A stretch of DNA of 64,000 bases from Xiphydria camelus (Eukaryota > Arthropoda > Insecta > Hymenoptera > Xiphydriidae). The notes beneath the pieces were generated by a model. That model saw only the letters and a list, made by a program, of their open reading frames with translations, made no database searches and was not told the origin of the DNA. The position numbers and the translations under genes are program-made. The stretch lies in NCBI GenBank assembly GCA_963678675.1, contig OY783192.1, positions 6,396,001 through 6,460,000 on the forward strand, written 5' to 3'. The stretch's first letter is position 1. Each line of letters starts with the position of its first letter. Below, piece after piece: positions 25,601-40,600 of the stretch.

Positions 25601-28600
25601 TTTTCTTGTTACTCGGAAAAAAAATGTTTATATATAATCATATATGATCATATATAATTGGATATACTCAGATCCGAAATTTGTCTCTATCTGATTGTAT
25701 ATGAAAAACTATATATAATCATATATGATCAGATATCATTACCTATATATATGTTAGCGTTAAAGTATGAAATCTGTTATTCTATGAAATCACGCGTTAG
25801 TCTATGGAATAACTAATGCGATCAGTTAAACTATATAATTTCAGTGTTTTTAACACTTTAACTCTAGTTATTCTATATATTAACGCCGAAGCATCCGTGA
25901 AAGTATGAAATAAACATTATAATGTGTTAAGTGTGCAAGGATCTGAAAAGTTAATAACACCAGTGACTGAAAAAGAAGCAGAAGTGAAATACTATTGTTC
26001 AAATGAATCGCTTTTTGATATTTTATACGATACTCCTACGTAACCTAACCTAACCTAACCTAAACAAACCTAACCAAATGATGCACAAACTGAAACTAAT
26101 ACTAATGAAATCAACGTAGATACTGGGGCAGCGGAAATGTCTCTTATGTTTTAATAAATTCAGCATCGAACGCGAAAGAGAAGAAGCTTTAACTAACAGT
26201 AGGTAGTTAATTCATAAAATAGCTAGTTACTCTATAAATTAACTAGTTAGAATGTTGAATAAATATTCTGTTTCATACTTTAATTAAAATGCCACGTTAT
26301 TATATAAAATAACTAGTTATTACATAGATTAACTGAATTTCATACTTTAACGCTAACATATATTCAGATCCGAATAAAATAAAAAATGTTTGATCTGACT
26401 ATATTGAATCTTTTCTGATTATATATGATTATATATAGTTCTTCATATATAATCAGATAGAGACAAATTTCGAATATGATCACATCCAAAATTGAAGGGT
26501 TTCTTTCAAAAATAACATTTGTCAAAAACGCCAATCCATGTAGTATTGGTAATAGTGCCTACTCTTTCGTTGTATCTAGCCGTGTAGTGGTGCCTACTCT
26601 TTCATTATAATATAATACACCACCACACCACCACTACACGGCTAAATACAACTAAAGAGTAGGCATTATTACCAATACTACAGAGATTGGCGTTTTTGAT
26701 AAATGTTGTTTTTGAAAGAAACCCTTCAATTTTTTATATCTATATGATCATATATGATTATATCGATGGCCTCATCGAATTATATAAACATTTTTTCTTA
26801 GGTACCTACCTTTATTACAAAAAAAAATTTCAGTGTACCATACGATACGACAGCACACTTTTGCATAGTGGGAATTTCACTTTATACTTCGAGAGATGAG
26901 TACAAAGGAGTTTAATGACGTCAACGATAGTCAGTCATCGTGTACGGAATATCGCCACTGCGACGACGCAAAGCTCAACTATTGCACTTTGATTCCTCCT
27001 CGATAAAGACTCTGAAGCTCATTACAGAATGAATAAATACGAAACACGAAATGACGATTTCAATTAATTTTATGATAGATTTAACTGTGTAAGCTATTCA
27101 GATAGATGAAACTATCACATTTACAGTTACTATTTGTTTCTTCCAAAAAGATATAATATTATTTAATAAAATAGAGATCATCATACGTAATAAATACATC
27201 TATATGACGATAAAGTAAAATTTCGTTCAATATAATTCGTGCCGCTTTGGCGCTTAACCGCATCCACCGCCTCTGATAATCCGTCGTATTATTCATAGCA
27301 CTGACAAAGGAAATGATGTAACACGGTACGAACGCAACCAGAATGGCGTGGCTTGTAGAACGTCGTACTTCATGTCCGTATAAAAAGCTTTCTTCATGCT
27401 TCGAACGCTTTTCACTTAACCCTTCATTGCTCACGTGGGGTGTAGGCTACACCCCAGCCTCCTTTTTTAGCATGCCACGCCTAGAGTTTTTTTTTCGAGG
27501 ATGGCGTTTTCAGTACCTTTTGGGAACATTTCATTAAAGAATTTGGCACCAAAAGCGCAAGACAAAACCGATTTGTTTATCCGACAGAACGCTGCAAAGT
27601 TAAAAAGTGATATCTAACAATCTGTAATTAATTTAATATTTAATATTTTTCTATAAAACTTGTTCCAATTTGTTCATTTGTCCTTCGTTAACAAAACGAG
27701 AGTATGATAACTATCCTCAGTCTATTATTTATACTATTTTTTTATAAAAATCGACAGGGAGATTTGAGCGTCTGAAAACCGATACTTCATGTATCGAGAC
27801 TTCGAGTTTTGTTTTCAATTAGAAAATTACGAAATCTGTTTTTGTTTAATGTTGAGATCATTAGGCAATAAGTATCACAAGCTTTAAAATAAAAAAGTAT
27901 TAAAAAATTTCAATTTTTCACTAAGAAAACGTTAATTTTTAACTGGGGTGTAGAGTAGACCCCACACAGGTAAGCTTTTATGTTTCAAAAACCCACGTGA
28001 GTAACGAAGGGTTAATACCGATATCTCATCGGAGTTTGAAATTGAAAAATAGACATACTACATTTTTTAGAGCTCAAACCAGATGTAGGTTTTATTAGTG
28101 TCCTTTGGAAATTACTAATTTCTGTCCATCCGTTATCAAAATGTATTTAAAATGGATATGTCTCTTAAATTAATGAACGGATCTCAACCGTTTAATTTTT
28201 GTTTTGTAGAGCTCCATGGAGAGAATGTGAGTTTCAATTTTCATTGAAGTTGGTTCATCCATTTTGAAGTTATCACAGAATGAATAATCTCCCAAATTCG
28301 CAGTTTTTGGCAAATAACGCAAGAATGTTTCATTCGATTTCGATGAAATTTTACCAGCCGCACCGATGAATCGCACCAGCCGTTGTTGATAAACATATAA
28401 TATTTATGCAAAATTTATTTTTGAAATGTTACCGCAATATTTTAATCTTGTAAAAATATTGCGGTAATATTGCAGAAACGTTGCGGAACAAATTTATAAT
28501 AAAAAAGAAAAATATGTCACATGTTTGGAAGGATTTTTTTAAGTGAATTTTTTTTAATTTAGAGATCAAATGGTCCAAAGGACACATTTAGGATAGAGAA

Positions 28601-31600
28601 TCTATCTCTAAGAGTTAATAATCCAAGCTCCTCAAATACTACGAGGCAGGGCGCAATGCGCGTTCTTTTGATTTTTCATTTGATTCGTCATGACTAATTT
28701 AAACTAGGATCTAAGACGGAGAGCCAGCGACGTTTTTGTGGTAGTGATTTTATAAAGAAAAATTCTATTATAAATCGTGAGGCGAACTTATTTTCTTTTC
28801 ATATCGCTACGTCTGGCACCCTGCATGCCTTGCGGCATTGCGTAATGAACATTTTTAGGGGGGTCGAAAATTCATATTTTTTGAAGTGATTTTATAAAAC
28901 AAGAAAACATATTGAAAATCATTGTCATAACCTCAATATACTGAAATGGAAATTGCTAGATCATTTTATTATGCCTAACAGCTCGCCAGACGCCTCAATT
29001 TGTAATAAAAAAATGGATTTTTGAAGTCATAGTATAAAGTCTGGCTTTTTTAACACAAATAGATTATTTAATTCTAAGCCCCTCTCTAAAATGCCATACG
29101 GATATTTCATTGCGAACATGTCAACAAAAATGTTGAAGTATTGTAATTTCGTTCCTACGTATGGGCCGTCGCGGGGAGCTGCGGGGAGCGGGGACGGTTA
29201 AGGAGTGGGGATTGAAGTCATTGAAGTCACTGAAGTCAGTCCCCACTCCATCCCCGCTCCCCGCAGCTCCCGGTAGCTCCCCGCGACGGGCCATACTTAT
29301 GTAGGAACAGAATTGCAATACTTCAACATTTTTTTGACATGTTCGCAATGAAATATCCGTCTGGCATTTTAGAGAGGGCCTTAGAATTAAATAATCTATT
29401 TATGTAAAAAAAAGCCAGACTTTATACTATGACTTCAAAAATCCATTTTTTTAATTACAAATGGAGGCGTCTGGTGAGCTGTTAGGCATAATCAAATGAT
29501 CTGGCAATTTCCGTTTCAGTATATTGAGGTTATGACAATGATTTTCAATATGTTTTCTTGTTTTATAAAATCACTTCAAAATATGAATTTTCGACCCCCC
29601 TAAAAATGCTCATTACGCAATGCCGCAAGGCATGCAGGATGCCAGACGTAGCGATATGAAAAGAAAATAAGTTCACCTTACGATTCATAATAGAATTTTT
29701 CTTTATAAAATCACTAGACCACAAAAACGGCGCTGGCTCTTAGACTATACGATATAATCATTCGAAGATATATGTGAGATACTTGGGAGAAAGTCGAGTT
29801 ACCTATATCGGATACCTCGATTGTCCCTAATTATCATCGTGGATAATGGTGATTAGGGGCCATCGAAGCGTCCGATACCATGCAACTTTTCCCTCATTTT
29901 GATCCTCCTCTCGTCGCTTCCTCCGTATAGATATACATCGTCGCGAGTACTCGTGTCTCCGGGCCACAATTCGAGACACGTTCGCCTTTCCTTTCTTTCC
30001 GCTTTTTTGTTGGACATTTTTTGGAGTCGGCGAACCGGCGCGCGATTTACGAGCTACGAATGCGCATACACGTCCGTACGTAGAACCCTGCAAGGCGATA
30101 CGTGCAGTACGTGTGTTCGGGCAGTGCAGAATGGACGAGGTGGCCAGCACGTAGATATGTGAACCTTCGTTGAACTTATGGAGTATATACATATCGTTGT
30201 AATATGGATGGCGCGCGGCGTATGGCCGGCTATACCGCAGGTAGCAGTCGAATAGAGTCGGCGACGGGAGTTCACGTGCCGTATGATAATTTTGCTGTTC
30301 TCAAAACGGTGTCGGAAGGTGACGGTCGAAAAGAACAACGTATTGAAACGATTCGCTGACTTCCCTTTGGCGACGTGGATAGAGTTCGATGGTTAAAATG
30401 GAAGTGACTGCTGATGTTGATAAATCCTTCGTCCTTGACTCTAGGGGCGCTGGTCTCGTGTAAAATAGGACTATAGTTTCACTGACGATGTTTAAGACAT
30501 AAACTCGGTTCTCTATTTCGAAATCTCCCCCTGAAACGTATAACGAGAAACTCTGTGGATCGTACGGGGTAGACAGGAGACCATTGACCACGTTGATAAT
30601 TGTAGCATGGAAGTAAAATCCGGGCTAAGTGCCAAAAAGCAAGTTTTGAGATATGCAGTTCTGAAAGCAAGCAAGCAAGCAAGCAAGCAAGATTCTTGTG
30701 GCAATTATTTGAACTAGATTTTGAAGGATCTAGACATAGCCTATTTTACAGCGTATTGGGGTCGTCACATAGTTCACTTTTTATCACTTAACTCAATTTT
30801 TCATATTCTGGCACTTAGCCTGGATTTTACTCTTCCATGCTACTATTATTACCCACCACGACTAGTCAACGGCGACGCTCATCGTCTATAGCTCCACAAA
30901 TCGTAGATTTTATATTTGCTATGTTTCAAGTCCAGTGGTGGACCCTGTATATATTCCATCTGGAACTATACACTGAGAGAAAAAATGTCATATTCAATTA
31001 AATCTGCGTTTAAGGGCGGAGGAATGCAGAATTAGTTGCCGCGACTAATAAATTTGAGTATAACGATTAACGGCTATTTGAAGGAAAAAGGCTACAGTCC
31101 ATTCGAGTCAATTATTAGTCCAAGTAACTAAATCTGCATTCCCCCACCCGTAACCGCCGATTTTATCAAATCTACTGCATTTTTCTCTCAGTATAGACAT
31201 ACAGATATACGACTCGAGACGTTTAAAAGTTGAGGTCGTCGACTTTTAGTTCATCATTTTGTAATTTATCTTTTTTATAGAAACTTTAATGCATTTAATA
31301 TAATTTGAATCTAAATAGATAAATTATGGAAAAAAAAGGGTCCATTACTAACTCGGAAGGTTGGAGTTCCAGCGTTCCTATACGTGACATAATTCCTTCG
31401 ATTTGGCCGGGCATCTGCTTCTATCAAATGGCATCACGACTTAACCTTGATCTGCGATTGAACAAAGAATTATTTTCCAACGCAATAAATGCAGTGTCCC
31501 TCCAACTGTCTCATGATCAGTCTCATACGTGTGAATCAACCCTGAACTATACCGGACGTATATGTATGACTCAGCTAGTCAGCGATATATTCCTCTTATC

Positions 31601-34600
31601 GCTTTGTAGTTTCTTTAAAAATCGTACTCCTTATCATTTTCACTTTGACGTTCCAGAAAGGTCGATGCATCTTCGTAGTGACGATAGATATAGTTGATGT
31701 AAAAGGGAAGAAATAATAATCATAATTTTTTATTACACCTGAATTTTCCAAGAAATAAATTACATTTGTATCTGCTCGGTAAAATATTGCAAATCAAGAT
31801 CGCTTCCAAAGATTCTTGATAAATTCTAAATCGAGATTTATGTAAGCAACCTCTCCAAGGTTAAGAGAGAACTCCGACATCGAATTATACCGCAGCCAAC
31901 CGCATATTTGATTGTCATTGTTTCCTCTCGGGAAACCGAGAAACCTTGAACTTGTTCGAAGTCTGATCGGACTCCCCGGCAATTTGCTACTCGCCAAAAA
32001 TTACGGGAACCCGACCACGGAACCTGTTGCTCACGCGATGATAAAAAATGTCCTATTACAGAACTGTTGTCTTTTCTCGAATGAAGTATTAAACTATTCC
32101 GCATATTACGACGATTACACACGCACTTACAGGCCTAAGAGTGTCAAGTAGCGTAAAAGACGGTTCAAGGAATCTCTCTCGTTGCATTCTCCGCGCGCGC
32201 GCGCGCGCGCGTGACAATATTTTTGTGCCTAAAAATGTACGAAAAGCGCCAATAGACATTCTTCTCCATTTTTGGGTACAATATTTTCCAGTGAATTCAG
32301 TCGCTATTTACCGTGGACCCATAAATGACGACATGTGTGCACGTCTCATTAGATAACTACAAAAAAAGAAAACACTTTAAATAGATGCCAGCTGCTTCAC
32401 TGACAGTAACCGCGTTCGGGCTCCCTCGGACGAAAGTGATCATGTGACGGCGATTAATATTATTGTCCTCGGAAAAACGCCAGTGGAAAGTAGGAACGGT
32501 GATCCGGAGAAAACAGCGTAGCAGCAAAATAAAAAGAAATCTATTTTTTATATATGGGAATATGCGGGGGGTGGAAAAGTTTGGGAAAGTTACCATCGTG
32601 CCTGCAGCATTTGTACATACATATTTTGTTGTACGATGGAAGACTTAATTAGAGCGGAGTATCTAAGTACTGCTAGCAGTACCTATAAGCTCGTACCGTT
32701 CTATCGAAACTCAGTCGATACCATCTTAATGGAAGATTACTCAATAGCATCGTTGCAACTTTCCTCGTCAATGTCGTCGATTATGCAATAAGTTGAAGCT
32801 CACGCGTTTATGTAAATTTACGTAGAATTTACGTAGTAATATTTCAATCATAAGAGGAAATCAGGTGTATTACTCGTAGGATTATCTGCTTTTACAATTT
32901 TTTTCAATCTTCAGTGATTGATGATAATATCTGACACGCGTATCAGATAAATTTTTATCTGAAGTTAACAACGATAGGTTACATTCTTCACGATATTACG
33001 ATACGAAGGGTTATCTTGAATGAGATTTTCGCCGATATAAGATAGTCATTGGATGAAATTATAACGAGTTACGTAAGAGAGAGAAAAGAGTCTCATATAA
33101 TTAAGACTAGAGTCCTTATAATAGAAATTCGTGTCAATGATGATATCTTTTTATCAATACCGGAAGCATCTTGATATACCTAGTGCGTGGTTCGAATAAA
33201 ATTGTTTATTCAATGTGGTATTTTGGGAATTACTTTAATCTCAAAAGTTTTGTTTTTCAATATTCAAGTGCAAAATTACAGAACGCGTGGGCGGAGAGCA
33301 TTGAACTTGAATATAAGAAGGTATAAGTGTCACGCAAGCAGAAATACTAAACATGTGTGGCTCTTTCATATGTGGCTACACGATTGGCGGAGTTCTTATT
33401 GTAGAAATTCTGATGTTGGTCATCCCGACGCGCCTCAGCCTATACCATTTGTCTTGATACTTTAATTGTGGAAGAGCAATATATGAAAGGAGAAACTCGA
33501 TTATATCATTAAATATTCATATTAAAATTGTTTTCTAGATCTTCGATTTCCATTTAAAAAATGATCATTCAAAGTTAGGTCTACCCTACAGGTATCTATT
33601 TTTTGAATAATTTCCGACTTGCCACACACGATAACCATATAATACCTAGTTCGTCTCTTTGGTCCGATAGTAAACAGCATTCTCATTAAAGAAAAGTTGT
33701 CTCGACCACTTTCTACCTTACCTTGACAGTGACTCCTGTTTACCAGTAACGAATGCGTGGTAGACGCGGGGAACGGCTTTCAACAACAGAGTATTAGATA
33801 TCGCATATCGATATAAACTATAAATAAAATACTTTATTTTTTCTAGATTTATTCCAGCTCGAAATGGAAAAATGTTTGTAAGAATTATTCCACTATAAAT
33901 TCCACTCCAAGAAAAAAAACAGAGAAGGAATGTCTACCTTATTACTAGTGTGTCTATGCCGACTAGACAGGGAGACCTATAATTTTCCGAGACATATGCC
34001 CCGTACATTGCTGCACCTCATTGAATCTCTCGTGTGTAACTAGATGCGATTTTCCGCTACAGAGTGACGCAACAGATGTGCGGTCCGAGTGAGGGTTGTG
34101 TAACTGAAAATTACTATAGAATTACCAGTAAAAATTCCCGCTGACCTCAAGTTCTACGCGTGAATCATGCAATACTACGACATCAATTTCAGTTTCGATA
34201 ATGTGACCTAAGATTCATCTCGAAGGCGATCATTATTGTCATACTAAGGGCCAGTTTTACCAAAGCCAAGTTATACCTAGAATAAGTATACCGAGGATAA
34301 ATTTATACTCTTCTTTATACCTGGTATAAAGCGCAGGCGTTTTACCAGCTCCAAGTTTGCCTGGGATAACTATTCCAGGTATAAGCGTTGGCCATCTAAA
34401 ATTATTTTTAGGTTGGTAGTAAGAAGTACGTACTGCGCATGACATTTGGTCGTTTTGACAGCTGTTCCGGCGCGATAAATGAAATTCGGAGTTGTTATTC
34501 TCAGTATAACCTAACTTTTTGTTTTTGACGTCTTTATTCTTTCATGACATAATCATAACCTGATCGTTGTGGTAAATTGTTATTAATTTTGAAATAGTTG

Positions 34601-37600
34601 ATTGATGTACCAGTTTTTTAATCATCATCTGATGATGACATTGACGTATTACCAAGAATCAGAAATCCAAAGAAAATACGTGCCCGGTAAATAAAAGATA
34701 TCTATAACACAATATATTTATATTTTCGTAACAATAACTTTTATTTTCGAGTCGTCGATAAAAGCATCAGGTACAAAACACGTCCAAACATTCGATATCT
34801 CACCAACAAGAATGTGTTCAGTCTCAAAAAACTATAAGGGTCGTCACACAATAATAGTAATTACAACGTAAAATTGCACCATTTGATCCAAATCTCGTAT
34901 CGGACAAAATATATTCTAAAATCTATAAACTTTTAAATCGCTACAACTTAAGATTTATCACGCGGTGACATTACTCTGAGATTACATAGAGCGGTACAAT
35001 GTTATCGTTTTTTTAAGTATACGCGACCCTATCTAAAAAGTATACAAAGAGCGTTGTACGACTTGATGTCTAATGCCGAGGTATCTTACAAAAGTGTATC
35101 AATGCAAATCTAAAATTTTTTCATATTCTACATCGTACGACGGATGTATCACTTCTGCTCCTGAAAACTCTGCAATCGCGCGAATTGAAGAAAGGTATAA
35201 TGTCTACCTAGATAAATTTAAATGTTACTTATAGAAGACAATGCAATGGTAGATGAATTCTTTGGTTGATATTATTGGATACCGTTGAGATTCTCGCGAT
35301 TAGAGACCCGCGTGCGTCAATTTTAAATTTAAACTTGCATTTTCTGAGTAAAAGAGCGAAGAGAGAAAACAAAATTTTCCCGACGTTTCTATGAGCTTCT
35401 ATTCTCCTATTAAAAAAGAACTATAATCTAAAATGTGTCGCGCGAAATTACCTAGCAAGGAAAGACTCATTTATAAAAAAAGAAGAGAGATCTATTAATT
35501 TTGATTCTCCAAAGCTCTGACTTAGATAAAATTATAATCATGATTCAATCGCACGCGTGGAAAGGAAGGCTACAATAGCCGTTCCTCGGAGCACCGACAG
35601 ACGCGAAAATGCTGCGACCTAGAGAACTTGAGCATCATCGAGTTCTTAATCTAGAACGAATTATCGAACGTCAACGTCGCGGTGGAATTTCTACTGTCCG
35701 GCGATTGCATTGCGATATATCGTTTCCGTAAGATCTCTTGAAGGTCGTTGTAAGAGCTATTTTCTCGTTTGGCTCGCAAAGGTCTCCCACCCGGCGATCT
35801 GAAAAACACGTTTAAAAGCCCACTGTGAACAAAATCAATCCTTCGCAGCCACGACATTCTGACAATGCGAAACTCCTCTTTGTTCCTGGTGAATTAAAAG
35901 TTTACCGGGATAAAAGTGTTTAATCGTACCTTGTGACGAGTTTCAATTTGACTTTGTCGATGTTTTTCAGTATGTCACCCATTGATTTTTGGGAGATCAG
36001 TGGCGATTTATGCCGATCGACGAACTTGTAGTCCTGTGAACTAGCTCTTCTCGGAATGTTAGGAGTCGTCGGAGGTTGCAGAGGTGGCGGCATATAATAA
36101 TAACTAATTAAAAGTTTTAACATTATGATAAAAACGATTACCTACAGTAATTAGCATTGATCCCGAAGCAAGAAATCTTAAAGTTGGCAATAATTTCGTT
36201 GCTGGCTGAATTGCTGCATTTCTTTGCGACCTCGTAGCAATGCGATGTCGTATTTGGCCCAATAATCTCGGACAGGTTTGTTTTTCCAAACGAAATCAAG
36301 TGAAGAATTCTACAACCATTGTATTCTTCGAAATAGTCAACTCTGGAATAGTTTTGTATTAGATATTGGTTATAAATTATAGTAGGTATAGGTATCCTTT
36401 ATTTACTTACCGGGCACGTATTTTCCTAAGATTTCTCATTCTTTATAAGACGTCAATTTCATCATCAGATGATGATTCGAAAACTGGCACATCATTCAAC
36501 TCTATTACACAACTAATAACAATTATTATGATTCTGTCACGGTTGTGATTCTGTCACGGAATAATAAAGACGCAAACAAAAAGTTAGGTTATCCCGAGAA
36601 TAGCTAGCTTATCCAGCGCTGAAACTGCCGGATAAGCTATCCCTGCATTTATTCCAAAGTTTATCCTATTCCAGACTTATACCATCGTGGTAAAACGCTT
36701 GCGTACAGGTTATTCTCAGTATAGCGCTATACGGCGTTTATACCGTGTTGGTAAAACCGGCCCTAATAGGATTATTTTTAGTCCCAATGTGTAATAGAAA
36801 ATACGCTATCTGGCAATAATTGGGAAGTAGAATAAGGAACAGTAAGAGATCCTGAACATTTTGAAAACTTGCAACCCCAATATCTCAGAGTTACAGAGAT
36901 TTTCTAAAAAAAAATACGGTTTCGGCAGTGGAGAGGGGGAACCAAAATGACATAATCGGAGACGCACCCCCTCCAACCCCCTTAGGGGTAGCCCCCCCAA
37001 CTTTTTAATCTTAAATAGCAACCCCCATGTGTGGTACAACATTGGAAAGCTCTTTAAAAATGCTTTACAACAACACCAAATTTTTGTACCTACCTTTCGA
37101 TGAGTAATTTTCGCGCAAATTGAGAAAGAAACTGCTAGAAGTAAGTTTTGTCAATTTATTTATTAAAAGTCAATTACGTTACAATAAATTTTCGAAATAA
37201 TTTTCATAAATTTTTCGAACATTTTCAAATGTTCTTGAAATTTTGCGACATTCTTGCGTAATTCTCTATTTCAGTTGGTTAACGCTCGCTGGTTGACTTT
37301 GAAAAACAACAGATTTCAGATGTCCCCATAAGAAGAAATAGTAGGGAGTAAGATCAGGTGATGGAAATTATTTCGAAAATTCATTGTAACGTAATTGACC
37401 TTTAATAAATAAATTGACAAAACTTACTTCTAGCAGTTTCTTTTTCGATTTGCGCGAAAACTACTCATCGAAAGGTACCAAAATTTGGTGTCGTAAAGCA
37501 TTTTTAAAGAGCTCATTCGAAAAACAATTTCGAAAGAAATCGTTGACCTTCTGTTTCTTCATAATGATTACTTTTAACTTTTTAGCGAATGTTGATGCCG

Positions 37601-40600
37601 AAGTTTCTTTTCTATAATTGGTTTATCCCGTGATACTAAAATTTTAAACAAACAGTACTAAAATTGTGAAATACAATTATTTTCCGGTTTTTTACAAGGT
37701 TACTAGAAGAATACTTCGAAGTAAATCGGGTTGCCTGTTTGTCAGGGCAGTTGCTCACCCTTCCAAATGCCTGAAACGTTTTTATACCGCCCAAAAACCA
37801 TACGGTTTTTTACCCGTAATCGTCGTACAAAAGCCCCTTCGAGTAGCTAAACCGACTTACTGCGACTATTCTTCCGATCACTCTATATATCAAGATTTAA
37901 CCCTTTCAGGGCAAACTTTTTGGAAACGGAAAAAGTATAGGTACAAATGCTAAACTTAAGATTTGATTTTGTTACATTCCAAATTTTGAAAATTGGTTTT
38001 ACGGTGGTTTCACGGTGATACCACAAAGCTCGAAAGGGTTAAGGAGCAGTAGCATCTGAGAACTAATCAGAATTAGTTAAAAACTCTTAGAGTCGCAATA
38101 TTTAACCCAGTACTCGCACGTATGTTGTAGAAACTAATGAAATACTTCATGGAGTGAGCGGAGAATTCAGGGCTGGCGAGTTGACAGCAATCATGGGTCC
38201 TTCCGGTGCGGGAAAGTCAACTCTACTCAACGTTATAGCCGGCTACACGTAAGAGACTCTTTTTTTTCTTAATGTGCACATGTTATCAGTCCTCGCAACT
38301 CTCTGAAGACTCTTTGCGTTATACGATGGAAATCGTTTTTTATGCGACGCAAGAAATCCATTAACGTCAAGTACATTTAAATAATTACTGATGGATTAAT
38401 AATATGCGTTCAACTAATTGCACCGTGTTATGGCAGAAGAATAAAAACTAGTAAAATTTCTGAATACAGAAAAAAGTGAGGAAATTACTACTAATTACAT
38501 TTGCAAGATAATAGTCTTAGGAATTCCTGTAATGATTTCACGATCATTGACATCATACTTAATTAATTGATTCATCTTTCTTTGATCTCTGAACTCGAGT
38601 CAATTCTCGTCTGATTCCTAATCTCCAGTAACTATATAAAAATTCATTTGAATATAATACATCATTGTGAGTCGACGTCATTATATAAACGTTTGATCGT
38701 CATGTCCTTGACTGTAAACCTCATGAAGAGCAAATTCATTATCACGAAATGCGCGTATATTATTATTGCGTAGTCGTCGTGCTGTTGTCGCTATTAACCT
38801 GTTAACCGGGGAATAAACTTTTGTTCAACTCGTTTCCGTGAATAGCGCTCACGTGACAGATTGCAAAAACGTAAACAATATTATGCTCGTATATAACCAC
38901 GCTAAGATTTAATAGATAAGAACTACATAAAACTTAATGCGTTCAAAATATTACGGCAAATTTCCATGACGAAAAATGTCGTCATGCCCATTGCAGTAGT
39001 AGTTCGTGTATGACGAAATATTTCGTCATACCCAGTTAACAGGTTAAGGAGAAGAAAAATTGTCGGTACTTTTGTAACAACGATCGACGTTGATAAATGG
39101 AAAATGACCCTTCTGATCTTGCAAGCGTCAGATGTAATAAATCCCATAGAGACGACACGCGCAGAAATCATCCTCTAGCAGCACGACGTACCTAACATCT
39201 ATTAAAAATCAGTAGCCGCATATGGCTGTTGCGGCGATACGATAAATTGAAACAACGAATGACTAAATGCTCGCAACAGCCAATTATCCTTTCGCTTATC
39301 CAAATTACGTACCTACTTCATCTCCTTTGCTAATATTTTTTTCATAATAATTATAGACACGTCTAATTATATTACACGCTTTTCATGGCAATACTTTCGT
39401 CTTTACCAGTGTTCAAGGAGTGACCGGAGAAGTACTGGTTAATGGAAAAATTCGCATGCCTCATAGCGAAAGGTGGAGGAGGAGTTCTTGCTACATTCAG
39501 CAAGATTCGATATTGAGGGGACGACTCACAGTTGGAGAAGCCATGACTCTTGCCGCTCATCTCAAATTGGGTTACACCATCAGTTCTGCCTTCAAGCACA
39601 CTCAGGTTTGTAGGTACTTGCTCGTTCGTTAGGAGTGCCACGCGAGAAATGGAAAGTTGTCCTAAAAAGAAGGTGTACACTATGTCGATATTATCTGTAC
39701 ACAACTCTCGCTTTTTTATGTTAGTCGATAATAAAACGGAAGCTGACAAATTGCAACTAGTTCATCATTGACTCATTAATATAACGGTAAATCTACAATT
39801 CTGAATGTGTTCTAGAATATGCGATTTACATAATATCATGCATATTTATTGCATATGTAAATAAGTAATCGTTATTCTAGATTTATTCAATGATTAAATA
39901 TCAAATTAAATAATATGATTAGAGAAAGACTGTTTCTCGTTGGTATTATTATATAGTTTACCTATTAGTTGAATAAATTGAATAGCAGAATACATTTCTA
40001 TATAAAATCGAACACGTGTCTATAATACACAATCGTTCGTCCTATCTGCAACGCCCAGCTGCTTCGTTCGACTCCTGATAAGGCGACCTTCATCTGAAAA
40101 AAATTTATGATAGAATGAACACAATATGTAACTTCACATTCGCGCCTGAAATATTGAACGCTAAAAATGTGTCATTAATAATTTATATTACAGGTCTTAG
40201 AACTTTTAGAGATGCTCGGCTTGAATCATTGTTACGACACGCTCTGCGGTCGATTATCCGGTGGACAGAAGAAGAGACTCGACGTCTCGTTGGAACTCCT
40301 CAGCAACCCTTCAGTATTATTTCTCGACGAGCCCACCAGTGGTAAGTTAGAATCTCAATTTATTTGAGTGTATTAAGGATTTCGTAGCTTATCAAATTGC
40401 ATATGTACTTTTAGAGATCGAACACTCATAACATACAAAAACTCATAAATTGTTGCAGGTTTGGACTCGGCATCCTGCAGTCAGTGCATATCTCTTCTAC
40501 AACGATTGGCGAGAATAGAAAGGCGTACTGTGGTTTGCACCATCCATCAACCCAGCGCTCTACTGTTCGAAATGTTCGATTCTCTTTATACAGTTGCCGA

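Larger units (their letters stand above)
25612..26801. mobile_element. MITE carrying two inner foldbacks
   Basis: The outer ends are CTCGGAAAAAAAATGTTTATA and its inverse TATATAAACATTTTTTCTTA, each followed by TATATGATCATATATAAT-type sequence. A related left half is at about 13014-13945. Two independent inverted-repeat elements sit inside (25753-26357 and 26491-26730). Confidence 0.7.

Noticed and set aside
29827..30192. 121-codon minus-strand frame
   Set aside because: No domain, no splice context and basic low-complexity composition. Treated as chance.
31326..31697. 123-codon + strand frame in intron 1
   Set aside because: Neither a known motif nor clear exon signals. It is also in a region with other random frames of similar length.
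39372..39749. 125-codon minus-strand frame
   Set aside because: It is the antisense shadow of gene 1 coding exon 3 and crosses its donor.
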